The position numbers were made by a program, and so were the translations under genes. 35,709 nt of DNA from Oscillospiraceae bacterium (GTDB lineage Bacteria > Bacillota > Clostridia > Oscillospirales > Acutalibacteraceae). Positions within the stretch are counted from its first letter, which is position 1, and every line of letters starts with the position of its first letter. Of the stretch, positions 1 through 8,400 are shown piece by piece. Below the pieces are notes generated by a model. It was given only the letters and a program-made list of their open reading frames with translations. It was not told the origin of the DNA and did not search any database. Where the stretch lies: assembly GCA_015066525.1 (NCBI GenBank), contig SVOG01000029.1, positions 1 to 35,709 of the forward strand, in the 5' to 3' direction.

Positions 1-1
1 A

Positions 2-7
2 TATAAT
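2..7 (+). promoter_or_regulatory. -10 box of the asnS-asnA promoter
   Basis: A consensus TATAAT lies at the very start of the window, immediately before the T-box leader. Its -35 box falls outside the window, so the promoter is only half visible. Transcription would begin near position 13-15, which fits the 5' end expected for Stem I of the leader. Confidence 0.5.
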
Positions 8-12
8 ATGTG

Positions 13-268
13 CTATAAAAGCTATGACGAAGAAAAGTACTGCGAAAATGTACTCAAAGCGAGTGCGGGAGGGTGTAAGCCGCACAGTGGCAGTCGCACG
101 AAGAACACTTCTGAGCCGCAAGCTGAAAGGAAACGAGTAGGTGCGCCGCAAGCTGTGCGTTAACATACAGCAAGCTTTAATGACGAAGCTATGAGAAGCA
201 ATATAGGTGGCACCACGGGTAACAGTCGCTCGTCCTATAAGTAAGGACGGATGACTGTATTTTTTATT
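13..268 (+). promoter_or_regulatory. T-box riboswitch, asparagine-specific
   Basis: This is a tRNA-sensing leader of the asnS-asnA operon. Visible parts are the Stem I GA/AG-rich entry (GAAGAAAAGTA, from about 29), the Stem I distal region around 56-88, and a specifier codon AAC (Asn) at 104-106 followed by the usual purine-rich CTTCTGAGC context. The T-box sequence GGTGGCACCACGGGT is at 206-220, and an intrinsic terminator is at 223-266. The T-box bulge reads TGGC (208-211), which pairs with the GCCA end of a tRNA whose discriminator is G, as in tRNA-Asn. Uncharged tRNA-Asn should stabilise the antiterminator and switch on both downstream genes. The specifier assignment is my reading of the Stem I context, supported by the genes controlled. 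Confidence 0.9.
223..266 (+). terminator. T-box leader terminator
   Basis: CAGTCGCTCGTCCT pairs with AGGACGGATGACTG across a 7-nt loop and is followed by TATTTTTTATT. The 5' arm overlaps the region needed for the antiterminator, giving the mutually exclusive fold expected of a transcriptional T-box. It ends about 25 nt before the asnS start. Confidence 0.85.
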
Positions 269-290
269 ATAACACATTTGAGGTGACACT

Positions 291-1667
291 ATGAAACACA
301 CAGACATTATCGACATCATCACCGGCGAGGCATTCATCGGCAAGGAAGTCACGGTATGCGGCTGGGTAAGAACCGCGCGCGACAGCAAAAATGTTGCCTT
401 CCTCGAACTCAACGACGGCACGAGCCTCAAGCATCTGCAGATTGTTATTGACAAAAACAGCGGCATCGCCGTTGACCCCGAGGCAACCAAGCTCGGCGCA
501 GCACTCAAGGTAGTCGGTACCGTCGTCAAAAACGAGCGCAACAACACGAGCGAAATTGACGCAAAGGAAATCACCGTTCTCGGCGTATGCCCCGCGGATT
601 ATCCGCTGCAAAAGAAATTCCAGAAGCTTGAGACACTGCGCGAGATGCCGCACATCAGAGTGCGTACCAACACCTTCAACGCCGTATTCCGCGTGCGTTC
701 GGTTATGGCGGCGGCAATTCACCGCTTCTTCCAGGAGCGCGGATTCGTCTACATCAACACCCCGCTCATCACCGGCTCGGACTGCGAGGGCGCGGGCGAA
801 ATGTTTCAGGTAACGACCATCGGTTACAGCAAGGATTACGACAGCGAAGAGGAATACTACGCAAACGATTTCTTCGGCAAAAAGACGGGTCTTTCCGTAT
901 CCGGTCAGCTCGAAGGCGAGGTGGCTGCGATGGGTATGGGCAAGATTTACACCTTCGGTCCGTCGTTCAGAGCGGAGAATTCCAACACGCAGCGCCATGT
1001 TGCCGAGTTCTGGCACGTGGAGCCCGAAATCGCCTTCTGCGAACTGCCCGACCTGCTCGAAATTGCTGAGGATATGATTAAATACATCGTCAAAGATTAT
1101 ATGGAGAAATGCCCCGACGAGCTCGCATTCTTTGAGCAGAGATTCGAAAAGGGACTGACCGAGAAGCTTCTCTCCGTCGTCAACAACGACTTCGAAGTGG
1201 TTGACTACACCGACGCGATTGAACTGCTCAAAAAAGCGGATGTCAAGTTTGAATTCCCCGTTGAATGGGGCTGCGACCTCCAGAGTGAGCACGAGCGCTA
1301 TATCACCGAGCAGGTATACAAGAAGCCCGTATTCCTCATCAACTACCCGAAGGGTATCAAGTCGTTCTATATGAAGCAGAACGAGGACGGCAAGACCGTT
1401 GCGGCGACTGACCTTCTCGTGCCCGGCGTCGGCGAAATTATCGGCGGCAGCGAGAGAGAGGCGGACTACAACAAACTGCTTTGTGCGATGGAAGAAAAAG
1501 GTATGAGCACCGAGGGTTACGAAGCATATCTCGACCTGCGCAAATTCGGCTCCGTGCCGCACGCAGGATTCGGTCTCGGATTCGAGAGAATCATTATGTA
1601 CTGCACGGGTATGGCAAATATCCGCGACGTCATTCTCTATCCGAGGACGGTAGGAAACATCAAGTAA
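291..1667 (+). CDS. asnS: Asparaginyl-tRNA synthetase
   Basis: Cytoplasmic class IIb aminoacyl-tRNA synthetase charging tRNA-Asn with asparagine. The 458 residues match the usual bacterial AsnRS length. An N-terminal OB-fold anticodon-binding domain (about 15-105) is followed by the catalytic core. The core shows the active-site entry TGSDCEGAGEMF, motif 2 FGPSFRAENSNTQRH (around R227) and motif 3 GFGLGFERI (R433). The first ATG is preceded by GAGGTGA at 280-286. The gene is the first of a T-box(Asn)-controlled pair with asnA 43 nt downstream. The Asn specifier codon upstream and the partner gene separate it from the closely related AspRS family. Confidence 0.97.
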   Translation: MKHTDIIDIITGEAFIGKEVTVCGWVRTARDSKNVAFLELNDGTSLKHLQIVIDKNSGIAVDPEATKLGAALKVVGTVVKNERNNTSEIDAKEITVLGVCPADYPLQKKFQKLETLREMPHIRVRTNTFNAVFRVRSVMAAAIHRFFQERGFVYINTPLITGSDCEGAGEMFQVTTIGYSKDYDSEEEYYANDFFGKKTGLSVSGQLEGEVAAMGMGKIYTFGPSFRAENSNTQRHVAEFWHVEPEIAFCELPDLLEIAEDMIKYIVKDYMEKCPDELAFFEQRFEKGLTEKLLSVVNNDFEVVDYTDAIELLKKADVKFEFPVEWGCDLQSEHERYITEQVYKKPVFLINYPKGIKSFYMKQNEDGKTVAATDLLVPGVGEIIGGSEREADYNKLLCAMEEKGMSTEGYEAYLDLRKFGSVPHAGFGLGFERIIMYCTGMANIRDVILYPRTVGNIK

Positions 1668-1710
1668 GCGTTTTCTATTACCGAAAGCGCTGCATAAGGA
1701 GGACAAGACT

Positions 1711-2712
1711 ATGATGATTTATCCCGAACACTACAAATCATCGCTATCCCAGAGAGAAACCCAGCGCGCCATCAAGATTGTCAAGGACACGTTTCAGGCG
1801 GCGCTCGCGGGGGCACTCAATCTCGACAGAGTAACGGCTCCGCTGATGGTCACCAAAAAAAGCGGCATTAATGATGACCTCAACGGCGTGGAGAGAAAAG
1901 TGCACTTCACGATGAAAAACATCGACGGCGAAGCGGAGGTTGTACAAAGCCTTGCAAAGTGGAAGAGACGCGCGCTCTACCGCTACGGCTACAATCCGGG
2001 CGAAGGTATCTATACCGATATGAACGCCATTCGCCGTGACGACGACACCGATAACCTGCACTCCCTCTTCGTCGACCAGTGGGACTGGTGCAAAGTCATT
2101 AAGCGCGAGGAAAGAAACCTCGATTATCTCAAGGAAACCGTGCAGAAAATCGTCGACGCGATTTATTTCACGAACGAGAAAGTCAAGAAGAGTTATTCAA
2201 AACTCGGACTCGATATGAAACGCGAGGTATTCTTCATCACAACGCAGGAGCTCGAGGATATGTATCCCGACCTCACCGCGAAGGAGAGGGAGAACGCCAT
2301 CACAAAGGAGCACGGCACCGTATTTCTTATGCAAATCGGCGGCAAACTCAAGAGCGGCGAAAAGCACGACGGCAGAGCGCCCGACTACGACGACTGGAAA
2401 CTCAACGGCGACATCCTCTTCTGGAACAGTTTACTCGACTGCGCCTTTGAAATCAGTTCGATGGGTATCCGCGTAGACGCCGAGAGCCTGCATGCACAGC
2501 TTGTTGAGGCGGACGCACTCGAGAGAGAACAGTTTGACTTCCACAAGGGCATACTCGACGGCACGTTTCCGCTTACCATCGGTGGCGGCATCGGTCAGTC
2601 GAGACTCTGTATGCTCCTGCTTCAGAAAGCGCATATCGGCGAAGTGCAGTGCGCCATCTGGTCTGACGAAATGAGACAGGAGTGCAAAGAGCACGGAATT
2701 ATATTGTTATAA
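1711..2712 (+). CDS. asnA: Aspartate-ammonia ligase (asparagine synthetase A)
   Basis: Makes asparagine from aspartate, ammonia and ATP with release of AMP and PPi. The fold is related to class II aminoacyl-tRNA synthetases. Length 333 aa is close to the E. coli enzyme (330). Family features are the N-terminal KSGINDDLNGVERKV block, the MNAIRRDD and SLFVDQWDW segments, and the C-terminal GGGIGQSRLCMLLL segment that resembles motif 3. AAGGAGG at 1696-1702 is 8 nt from the first of two tandem ATGs, so I use the first. Co-transcription with asnS under one T-box couples asparagine supply to the charging state of tRNA-Asn. Its stop codon is followed within 12 nt by the right-end hairpin of an IS200-like element. 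Confidence 0.96.
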   Translation: MMIYPEHYKSSLSQRETQRAIKIVKDTFQAALAGALNLDRVTAPLMVTKKSGINDDLNGVERKVHFTMKNIDGEAEVVQSLAKWKRRALYRYGYNPGEGIYTDMNAIRRDDDTDNLHSLFVDQWDWCKVIKREERNLDYLKETVQKIVDAIYFTNEKVKKSYSKLGLDMKREVFFITTQELEDMYPDLTAKERENAITKEHGTVFLMQIGGKLKSGEKHDGRAPDYDDWKLNGDILFWNSLLDCAFEISSMGIRVDAESLHAQLVEADALEREQFDFHKGILDGTFPLTIGGGIGQSRLCMLLLQKAHIGEVQCAIWSDEMRQECKEHGIILL

Positions 2713-2723
2713 AAAATAAATAT

Positions 2724-2742
2724 CCACCCGCATAGCGGGTGG
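2724..2742. repeat. IS200 right-end hairpin, also a possible asnA terminator
   Basis: Perfect 8-bp stem CCACCCGC/GCGGGTGG with ATA loop, followed on the plus strand by TATTTCATTTT. By similarity to the palindrome at 3391-3413 I read it as the transposon right end. Lying 11 nt after the asnA stop, it could also terminate asnS-asnA transcripts. A terminator pre-dating the IS is the alternative. Confidence 0.6.
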
Positions 2743-2823
2743 TATTTCATTTTCGGGCATAGCCCTAAACAATACTGGCGGCGCACAAGTGCGCTGTTTA
2801 TTGGCCTGCCAGCCATGCAACTG

Positions 2824-3297
2824 TTACTTACTACCCATAAATGGGTCCCGTGGGTCGAACATTGACAACTGGTCTGCCTCTTGGTCTCTCTTCAACTGAT
2901 TGGCTACGTATTCTTTGATTGCCTTTGTGTTCTTCCCCACGGTATCTACGTAATATCCCTTACACCAAAATTCGCGATTTCGGTATGCAAACTTCATATT
3001 TCCCCACTTTTGGAAAATCATCAGTGCGCTCTTTCCTTTCAGGTATCCCATGAATCCCGAAACGCTCATTTTGGGCGGGATACTCACCAGCATATGTATA
3101 TGGTCTGGACACACCTCTCCCTCTATGATTTCGACACCTTTCCATTCACATAGTTTTCTTAGCATTTCTCTGATTTCTAATCGCTTATCTTCGTAAAACA
3201 CTTTTCGCCTATACTTTGGTGCAAAGACTATATGATACTTGCAATTCCATTTTGTGTGTGCTAAACTGTTTGTGGTTTCTATATTATCTTTTTTCAT
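2824..3297 (-). CDS. tnpA: IS200-type Y1 (HUH) transposase TnpA
   Basis: Single-strand transposase of the IS200/IS605 family, 157 aa, full length for the group. The HUH metal-binding motif is DHIHMLV (H66, H68). The probable nucleophile is Tyr130 in the helix KEYVANQ, with the family blocks KYHIVFAPKYRRKVF near the N terminus and GYYVDTVG before the active helix. All catalytic residues are present, so the protein looks intact. The start ATG follows a purine-rich GGAGGTAAAAAACG. Base composition is more AT-rich than the asnA gene beside it, consistent with acquisition. No tnpB or omega-RNA partner is seen. Confidence 0.93.
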   Translation of the reverse strand: MKKDNIETTNSLAHTKWNCKYHIVFAPKYRRKVFYEDKRLEIREMLRKLCEWKGVEIIEGEVCPDHIHMLVSIPPKMSVSGFMGYLKGKSALMIFQKWGNMKFAYRNREFWCKGYYVDTVGKNTKAIKEYVANQLKRDQEADQLSMFDPRDPFMGSK

Positions 3298-3390
3298 CGT
3301 TTTTTACCTCCGTTTTGTGTATTCTTTGACTGGCAGATCATTCCTATTATACACGCTTCGGAGGTTCTTTTCATCGGTTAACCTCTTTTG

Positions 3391-3413
3391 AACCACGCGA
3401 CTATCGCGTGGTT
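3391..3413. repeat. IS200 left-end hairpin
   Basis: AACCACGCGA and TCGCGTGGTT form a perfect 10-bp stem around CTA, upstream of tnpA. The sequence resembles the palindrome at 2724-2742, as expected for paired IS200 ends. In this family such a structure often also limits transposase expression; that role is inferred. Confidence 0.6.
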
Positions 3414-3429
3414 TTCGTTATACAAATAG

Positions 3430-3460
3430 AACGCTGACTCAGCTGAGTCAGCGTTTTTTC
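3430..3460. terminator. Bidirectional palindromic terminator
   Basis: A perfect 26-nt palindrome (3430-3455) centred on CAGCTG is followed on the plus strand by TTTTTTCTTTT and preceded by a matching A-run only weakly on the other side. It lies 7 nt beyond the stop of the minus-strand hydrolase gene and would end that transcript and any rightward transcript leaving the IS/asnA side. Confidence 0.75.
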
Positions 3461-3462
3461 TT

Positions 3463-4419
3463 TTAGTCGAGGTGCTTTGCGATAAACTCGTCGAGTTTGC
3501 CATAGTAACCTTCGGTATCGTAAACGATACTGTCGGCGTGCTTTGCCTCCGGAACGATGAACTGATCCTTCTCGGTCGAGCAAAGTTCGTAAAGCTCCTG
3601 TCCCATTCTGGTCGGAACGAAATCGTCACTGCCGCCGTGGATGAAGAGCATCGGTACTCTTGCGTGGCTGACGCTCTCGCGCACATCGGTATCCTCAAGG
3701 TCATAGCCTGCAAGGCGCTTATTAATCTCGTTCATACCCTTGAAGAGAATCGGAGCAGCCTTGTTCACACCAACGCCGTTAGCTACGGAGATAAACTCGT
3801 CCTTCGCGCTCGTGAACGGGCAGTCGGCAACGATGAGTTTCACCTGCGGCGGAATCTTATTCGCCATCTGGCAAACCGTAGCAGCGCCCATGGAAACGCC
3901 GTGAAGAATAATCTTAATATCCTCGCCGAAACGCTCAATCAGATAATCAAGCCACTTCAGCATATCCTGACTCTCGTAGTAGTCAAAGCCTACCCAGTCG
4001 CCGCCCGAATCACCGGCGGAGGTGTGGTCAGTGGCAAGGAAGTTAAAGCCCTTATCGTGATAGTACTTAAAGAAATTAGCGGAGTCGCCCCTCCAGCTAC
4101 CGCGGTAGCCGTGGGAGAATACGGCGAACACCTTGCTCTCCTCCTCTGCGTGGAGCAGATATCCCTTGAGCACCTGGTCTCTGTCGTTGAGAAGGTCGAT
4201 ATGCTCGATTGGCTGCTCGTCAACCCACTTCATACTCTCCTCGCACATATTGCCGAGCGGAATCATATCGCCATTGTCCATCATATCCTGCATACGCTTC
4301 ATGGGACCCTTCGGGATTGTTTCCTTATACATAACATCGAGATACGAATGAAGTGCCAGAGCACCCATCGCAGCCGCGCCGAGTCCTGCCGCCGCTGCCA
4401 GTCCTAAAAACTTTTTCAT
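3463..4419 (-). CDS. Membrane-anchored alpha/beta hydrolase
   Basis: Serine hydrolase of the YqkD/BEM46-like alpha/beta group, 318 aa; the substrate cannot be read from sequence. An alanine-rich N-terminal segment (about 5-24) looks like a signal anchor. The fold elements are SHGYRGSW (oxyanion region), the nucleophile elbow GVSMGA (Ser176), the acid loop HGGSDDFVP (Asp265) and the histidine AKHAD (His294), so the triad is complete. It lies 48 nt downstream of the lipoprotein gene in the same orientation with no strong terminator between. A shared transcript from the promoter at 5005-5033 is therefore likely. A signal-peptide-bearing esterase/peptidase is the broad alternative. Confidence 0.85.
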   Translation of the reverse strand: MKKFLGLAAAAGLGAAAMGALALHSYLDVMYKETIPKGPMKRMQDMMDNGDMIPLGNMCEESMKWVDEQPIEHIDLLNDRDQVLKGYLLHAEEESKVFAVFSHGYRGSWRGDSANFFKYYHDKGFNFLATDHTSAGDSGGDWVGFDYYESQDMLKWLDYLIERFGEDIKIILHGVSMGAATVCQMANKIPPQVKLIVADCPFTSAKDEFISVANGVGVNKAAPILFKGMNEINKRLAGYDLEDTDVRESVSHARVPMLFIHGGSDDFVPTRMGQELYELCSTEKDQFIVPEAKHADSIVYDTEGYYGKLDEFIAKHLD

Positions 4420-4467
4420 ATATTTTACTCCTTATTTCCAGCCGTCAGTCGCCAAAAGCGAACGGCT

Positions 4468-4971
4468 CTATTTACTCGTTTCTGCGTCCTTGTCGTGCTC
4501 TTGCTCCTTAGGCGCAGTAGTGGGCACGGCTTTGACCTTCAGTTTTCTGTACTTGCCGTCAGTACCGTTTTTCGCAAGGATTTCCTTGCCGTCATAGCGG
4601 ATAAAGTACTCGCCCTTGTTATCGAAGGTGTAGGAAGTAACCTTCTCGCCCTCAGCGTTCGTCGTGTCCTCGTGAGCCGTCTTAATCGTCGCAATGACAT
4701 TGATATAATAATGATTCTGATATTTCACGCCCGCGCTCTTTACAAGGAAGGAGCATTTCTTCATATCATCCTTGCTGATGCCGAGTTCTTCACGCGAATA
4801 ACTCTTAATCAGATTAATGGCGTCTTCCTGAGCAATCACAGCGTCGTCGGTCGTGATTTCGCGGGTGGTGGAAGGCTTAGTATCGTCGGTCTTATTTCCC
4901 TTGGCGCACGCGCCAAACGCGCCGCAGACAAGAATGACGCAAAGTAATACTACAAATACTTTTTTCATCAT
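4468..4971 (-). CDS. Small predicted lipoprotein, function unknown
   Basis: A 167-aa exported protein. The N terminus MMKKVFVVLLCVILVCGAFGAC ends in a lipobox-like AFGAC, predicting lipid attachment to that Cys and anchoring outside the membrane. The following 20 residues are a low-complexity Lys/Thr/Asp linker. The remainder has a compact region with the pattern YFIRYDGKEIL that suggests a small beta-rich domain. I do not recognise the family. A GAGG ribosome-binding site precedes the tandem ATGs. It heads a probable two-gene unit with the alpha/beta hydrolase. Confidence 0.8.
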   Translation of the reverse strand: MMKKVFVVLLCVILVCGAFGACAKGNKTDDTKPSTTREITTDDAVIAQEDAINLIKSYSREELGISKDDMKKCSFLVKSAGVKYQNHYYINVIATIKTAHEDTTNAEGEKVTSYTFDNKGEYFIRYDGKEILAKNGTDGKYRKLKVKAVPTTAPKEQEHDKDAETSK

Positions 4972-5004
4972 AAATACCTCTTTTAGTAAAAAAGTAACAA
5001 TAAT

Positions 5005-5033
5005 ATTATAAGTGAATTCCCCGCTAAAGTCAA
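5005..5033 (-). promoter_or_regulatory. Promoter of the lipoprotein-hydrolase unit
   Basis: On the minus strand TTGACT (5028-5033), a 17-nt spacer and TATAAT (5005-5010). The -35 box overlaps the stop codon of the upstream TudS-like gene, so the two units are packed without spare sequence. Confidence 0.7.
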
Positions 5034-5479
5034 TAGCACCCGTAAAGGCGAATCAGCTTTTGAATCTCGCTCTCGCCGAATACCTGAATTTCATTATCAA
5101 GCAGAAGTTGCGCCGTAACGCCGTTGCCCTCGGTCAGTGTACCCGAGAAGGTGCCGTCATAAATCCGCCCGCAGCCGCACGAGGGCGAGCGCTCCTTGAG
5201 CAGTGCTGCCGGGCAGTTATGCTCGCGTGCAATATAAAGGGTCTGCTCGGCGCCCTCCTGAAACTGTGCGGTCACATCTTCGCCCGTTTTCGAGAGGACT
5301 TTATCCCCCACTCTCTCGCTCGGCTCCCGCGGAATCGAAAGCCCACCGAAACACTCGGGACACACGGGAATTAACTCAAAGTGCGCGGAGAGTTTCAGCA
5401 CATCTGCATTTTTATTATTGCCGCCCGAGTACTTACAGTTTTCCCCAAGCAGGCAGGCTGATACGATAATCCTTGTCAT
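5030..5479 (-). CDS. DUF523 protein, TudS-like [4Fe-4S] thiouracil desulfurase family
   Basis: A 149-aa cytoplasmic protein of the DUF523 family, which includes the iron-sulfur thiouracil desulfurase TudS. Conserved cysteines visible are SACLLGENCKYSGGNN (C9, C15), PVCPECFGG (C40, C43) and RSPSCGCG (C101, C103). In TudS a subset of such cysteines holds a cluster with one open site for sulfur removal from thiolated bases. Which substrate this member uses is not known; a role in salvage or repair of thio-nucleobases is the family-based inference. Its ATG overlaps the TGA of the preceding protease gene (ATGA), so translation is probably coupled to it, an odd functional pairing. Confidence 0.85.
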   Translation of the reverse strand: MTRIIVSACLLGENCKYSGGNNKNADVLKLSAHFELIPVCPECFGGLSIPREPSERVGDKVLSKTGEDVTAQFQEGAEQTLYIAREHNCPAALLKERSPSCGCGRIYDGTFSGTLTEGNGVTAQLLLDNEIQVFGESEIQKLIRLYGCY

Positions 5480-8400
5480 ACATTCTCCCTGTAATCATAT
5501 CGGCACGCATCCGAATAGTAAATATGGGTATTAACCCCGTTGGTATAGATAATATAGAAGCGTACATTAAACCACGAATCCTTATTTTTAATACCAAAGA
5601 GCAGCTGCTTTCTCAGTTGCGTCACATTGGAGGTAGGGACGTGGCGAATCAGATAGCCGTTTTCGCCGTAAGTATCGGCTTTTTCCAGCATCAGCTCGTC
5701 GTCGGTAACCTCTTTACCGTAAAGGAAGCCCATCGCCGTCATGGTGTAATTGCCGGGGTTTATAATGTCTACGGTTGTCACCTTTCGGTAATCCGAGCCG
5801 GGGTAATCGTCAATACTGATGTCCGTCGTATACGGCAATATGTCATCCCCTTCGGGCTCGCTGAGTGTCAGCTCGGGCACGGTGCTGCCGTAATCAAAGC
5901 TGCGGTAATCGGCAATATCATTCTGTTTGGCAAAGGCAAGGTCCCTGCCGTTGACAATGCCATCGGTAAGATAATCACCGTACGGGAAGGTAAAGTCACC
6001 CGTAGTGTTGCTCTTGTCCACCACAACCTCAGCAGCGATAAAGGTATCGCCGTCGCGGCTGAGGGTCAGGGTATGCGTACCGCACTTGATATCCTCGGCA
6101 ACAAATGCACCGTTTCGCGCGGTGACGGCGGAAAGCACGCCGTCGATATACACATCGGCGTCAGCAATCGGTCCGCCCGAAACAGATTTCGCAACGCCCG
6201 TCACATAGTGTCCGTTGGTCGTGGGGTGATACTCTGTAAACATACCTTCGCAGTCAAGGCATTCATATACGTACTCGCTCTCAAAGCAGCAGTCATATTC
6301 CACAGAGGACTTCAGCGTGGTACTTCTCGTATGCCCGCAGCCAACCGAAACAAAGCGGAGTTGATGTGCGGCGCAGTAATCTTTTGCCGTAGAATCAGCA
6401 AAGCCGTACATCACGGGTACGGAATAGTACGCATAATCGCCCGCACGGTAGGCAAACAGGGCGTAATCGGCAATCGCGCACTGCTTGGATGTCAGGGTGA
6501 ATTTCTTGAGGTTTGCGCAGTTCAGAAAGGCGTCGTCAGCGATGCTTTCGCATTTTGACAGCGTGATTTCTTTCAGCGCGTTACAGGAACGGAATGCCTC
6601 CCTGCCGATATAGAGCACGTTTTCATCGAGATGCAGGGCACTGAGATTTGCTCTGCTGATATACCACGGCGTATTGGCAAAATAAGTATAGTTATCGTCG
6701 GCGTAATCATCCATATAGCCGCTGCCGTAAGTCAGTTCAATCCGGGCAATATTCTCACACCCGTACCAGACGGTCGTATTCTGCGGCGCCTCGAGGGAGA
6801 GCGGCATCGTGACCTTACGCAGTGCCGACGCGCCGTAGAAAGAGTAGTTACCGAGCGAGGTAATACTATCGGAGATAGCAACCTCTTTCACCTCGTCAAG
6901 ATAATCACCCCACGGCACTTCGCCAACGGCGGTATAATCGGGCAGTGCACCCTGTCCGCTGATGCTCAGCTTTTTGTTTTGTGTGTCATAATACCACCGC
7001 GCACTCTCGCCGCAGGCACCCTTATTATAGGAATGGAGGGAAAAGTCGTTCTGCTTCGCATATGTGACGGTGGTGCCGCTATCATAGGTATAGACAGTCA
7101 TTTCACGCTTCATGATTCTGCCGTCAAAACGGTAACCGATGGCGTAATCGCCGTAAGTAATCCCCGTTGTGTCGGCGCAAAGCGTCTCGGGATATGAAGT
7201 CAGAATAAAGGCAAAGTCCCCAACGGTAATGTCATCGCTCAGGTTCAGCGTTTCGTCGTTAAATGACGGCAGCGCACAAATGATATTGCCGTCTTTATCA
7301 TAAACAATACTGTTTTCCTCCGTGAAACGGCGGTTAAACTGCACCGCAGTGTTCAGCAGGAGCGACTGAGGCGTCCACGCCGTCACGGAATCCAGCATCG
7401 TGTAAGCCGTGCCGCTCGGCACAAGGACAAGCTCGCTCAAATCCTTGGAATACAGCACATTATCTTCGACAGCGTACTGCGTATTCAGCGCCGAACAGCG
7501 GATTTTTGTGAGATTATCGCACCCGTAAAAAGCAAACTGCGAAATACTGCCGACACCCGCTTTTATCTCCAGAACATCAATCTCATCGGCGTAATCCGCC
7601 CACGGCGCTGCCATATTCAGATAGGGATACATCGCGCCGCTGCCGTCAATCGTGAGTTTTCCCGTATCGTAGAACGAATATGTCAGACCGTCGCCGCAGG
7701 CACCTTCATCCACAAGCGCGGGCACAATGTACGCGCCGACATAACTGTCGCCGCAGACGGTACAGGTATAGAGCGTATAGCCTTCCTCCGTATCGGTCGG
7801 GTCGATGACCTCATAGGTATAGTGATGCTTACAGCCGAGGGCATTAAAGGTAATACTTTCGCTGAGCGCGTAGGACTCGGCGGGCGTATTACGATAGCCG
7901 TTAATGACCATATTCTCGATGCCGCCGAACGCACCGACGCCGACCTCGGAGCAATTTTCAGTAAAGGTGATTGACTTTACATTTTCGCAACCATAGAAGG
8001 CGTAATCGCCTATTTTGTCAACGTTTTCCGATTTTGTAAAGGTTGCTCGCTTTACATTATAGAAATTATAATTGCCGATGCGCTCCACCGCATCGTCTAC
8101 CGTGACGCTGATGAGGCGGTCTGCAAAAATACGCCAAGGCTGGGTGTCCTCGGTATAATCCTTCGTACCGTATACGCTCAGCGTGCCCTCGGGTATCTGA
8201 TAAGCATAACTATCGCCGTCCGTATACTCCATAGCGGAAATATCGGGCATGCCCCAGCCGAAATAATTATCCTTACCTGTGTCGCCGAGGTCCGTCGCAA
8301 AATCGGAAAGCACGCGGCAGACATCGTCGACGGGCATATCATGATTGATTGTTTTCAAATCCGCACAAAGTGCCGCGATATAAGGCGACGCAAACGAGGT

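Larger units (their letters stand above)
2713..3425 (-). mobile_element. IS200/IS605-family insertion sequence, single-gene (IS200-type)
   Basis: The element carries one Y1 transposase gene on the minus strand and no tnpB. Two related subterminal palindromes bound it: 3391-3413 at the transposase 5' side and 2724-2742 at the 3' side. Read on the minus strand the two share an ACCAC-CG-TAT-CG-GTGG pattern, as expected for the structurally recognised ends of this family. Exact tips are not resolvable because these elements make no target duplication; the limits given are approximate. An extra short stem, GGGCATAGCCC (2755-2765), and GCGCACAAGTGCGC (2781-2794) lie inside the 3' end. Confidence 0.75.

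Noticed and set aside
267-1706. 479-codon open frame antisense to asnS
   Set aside because: It mirrors the asnS frame exactly, has no ribosome-binding site and shows no family resemblance; it arises from the GC-biased codon use of the real gene. The same applies to long antisense frames over the protease, hydrolase, mraY and murE.
5473-6558. 361-codon plus-strand frame inside the protease gene
   Set aside because: Antisense shadow of the LRR/dockerin region with no SD, promoter or recognisable domain.
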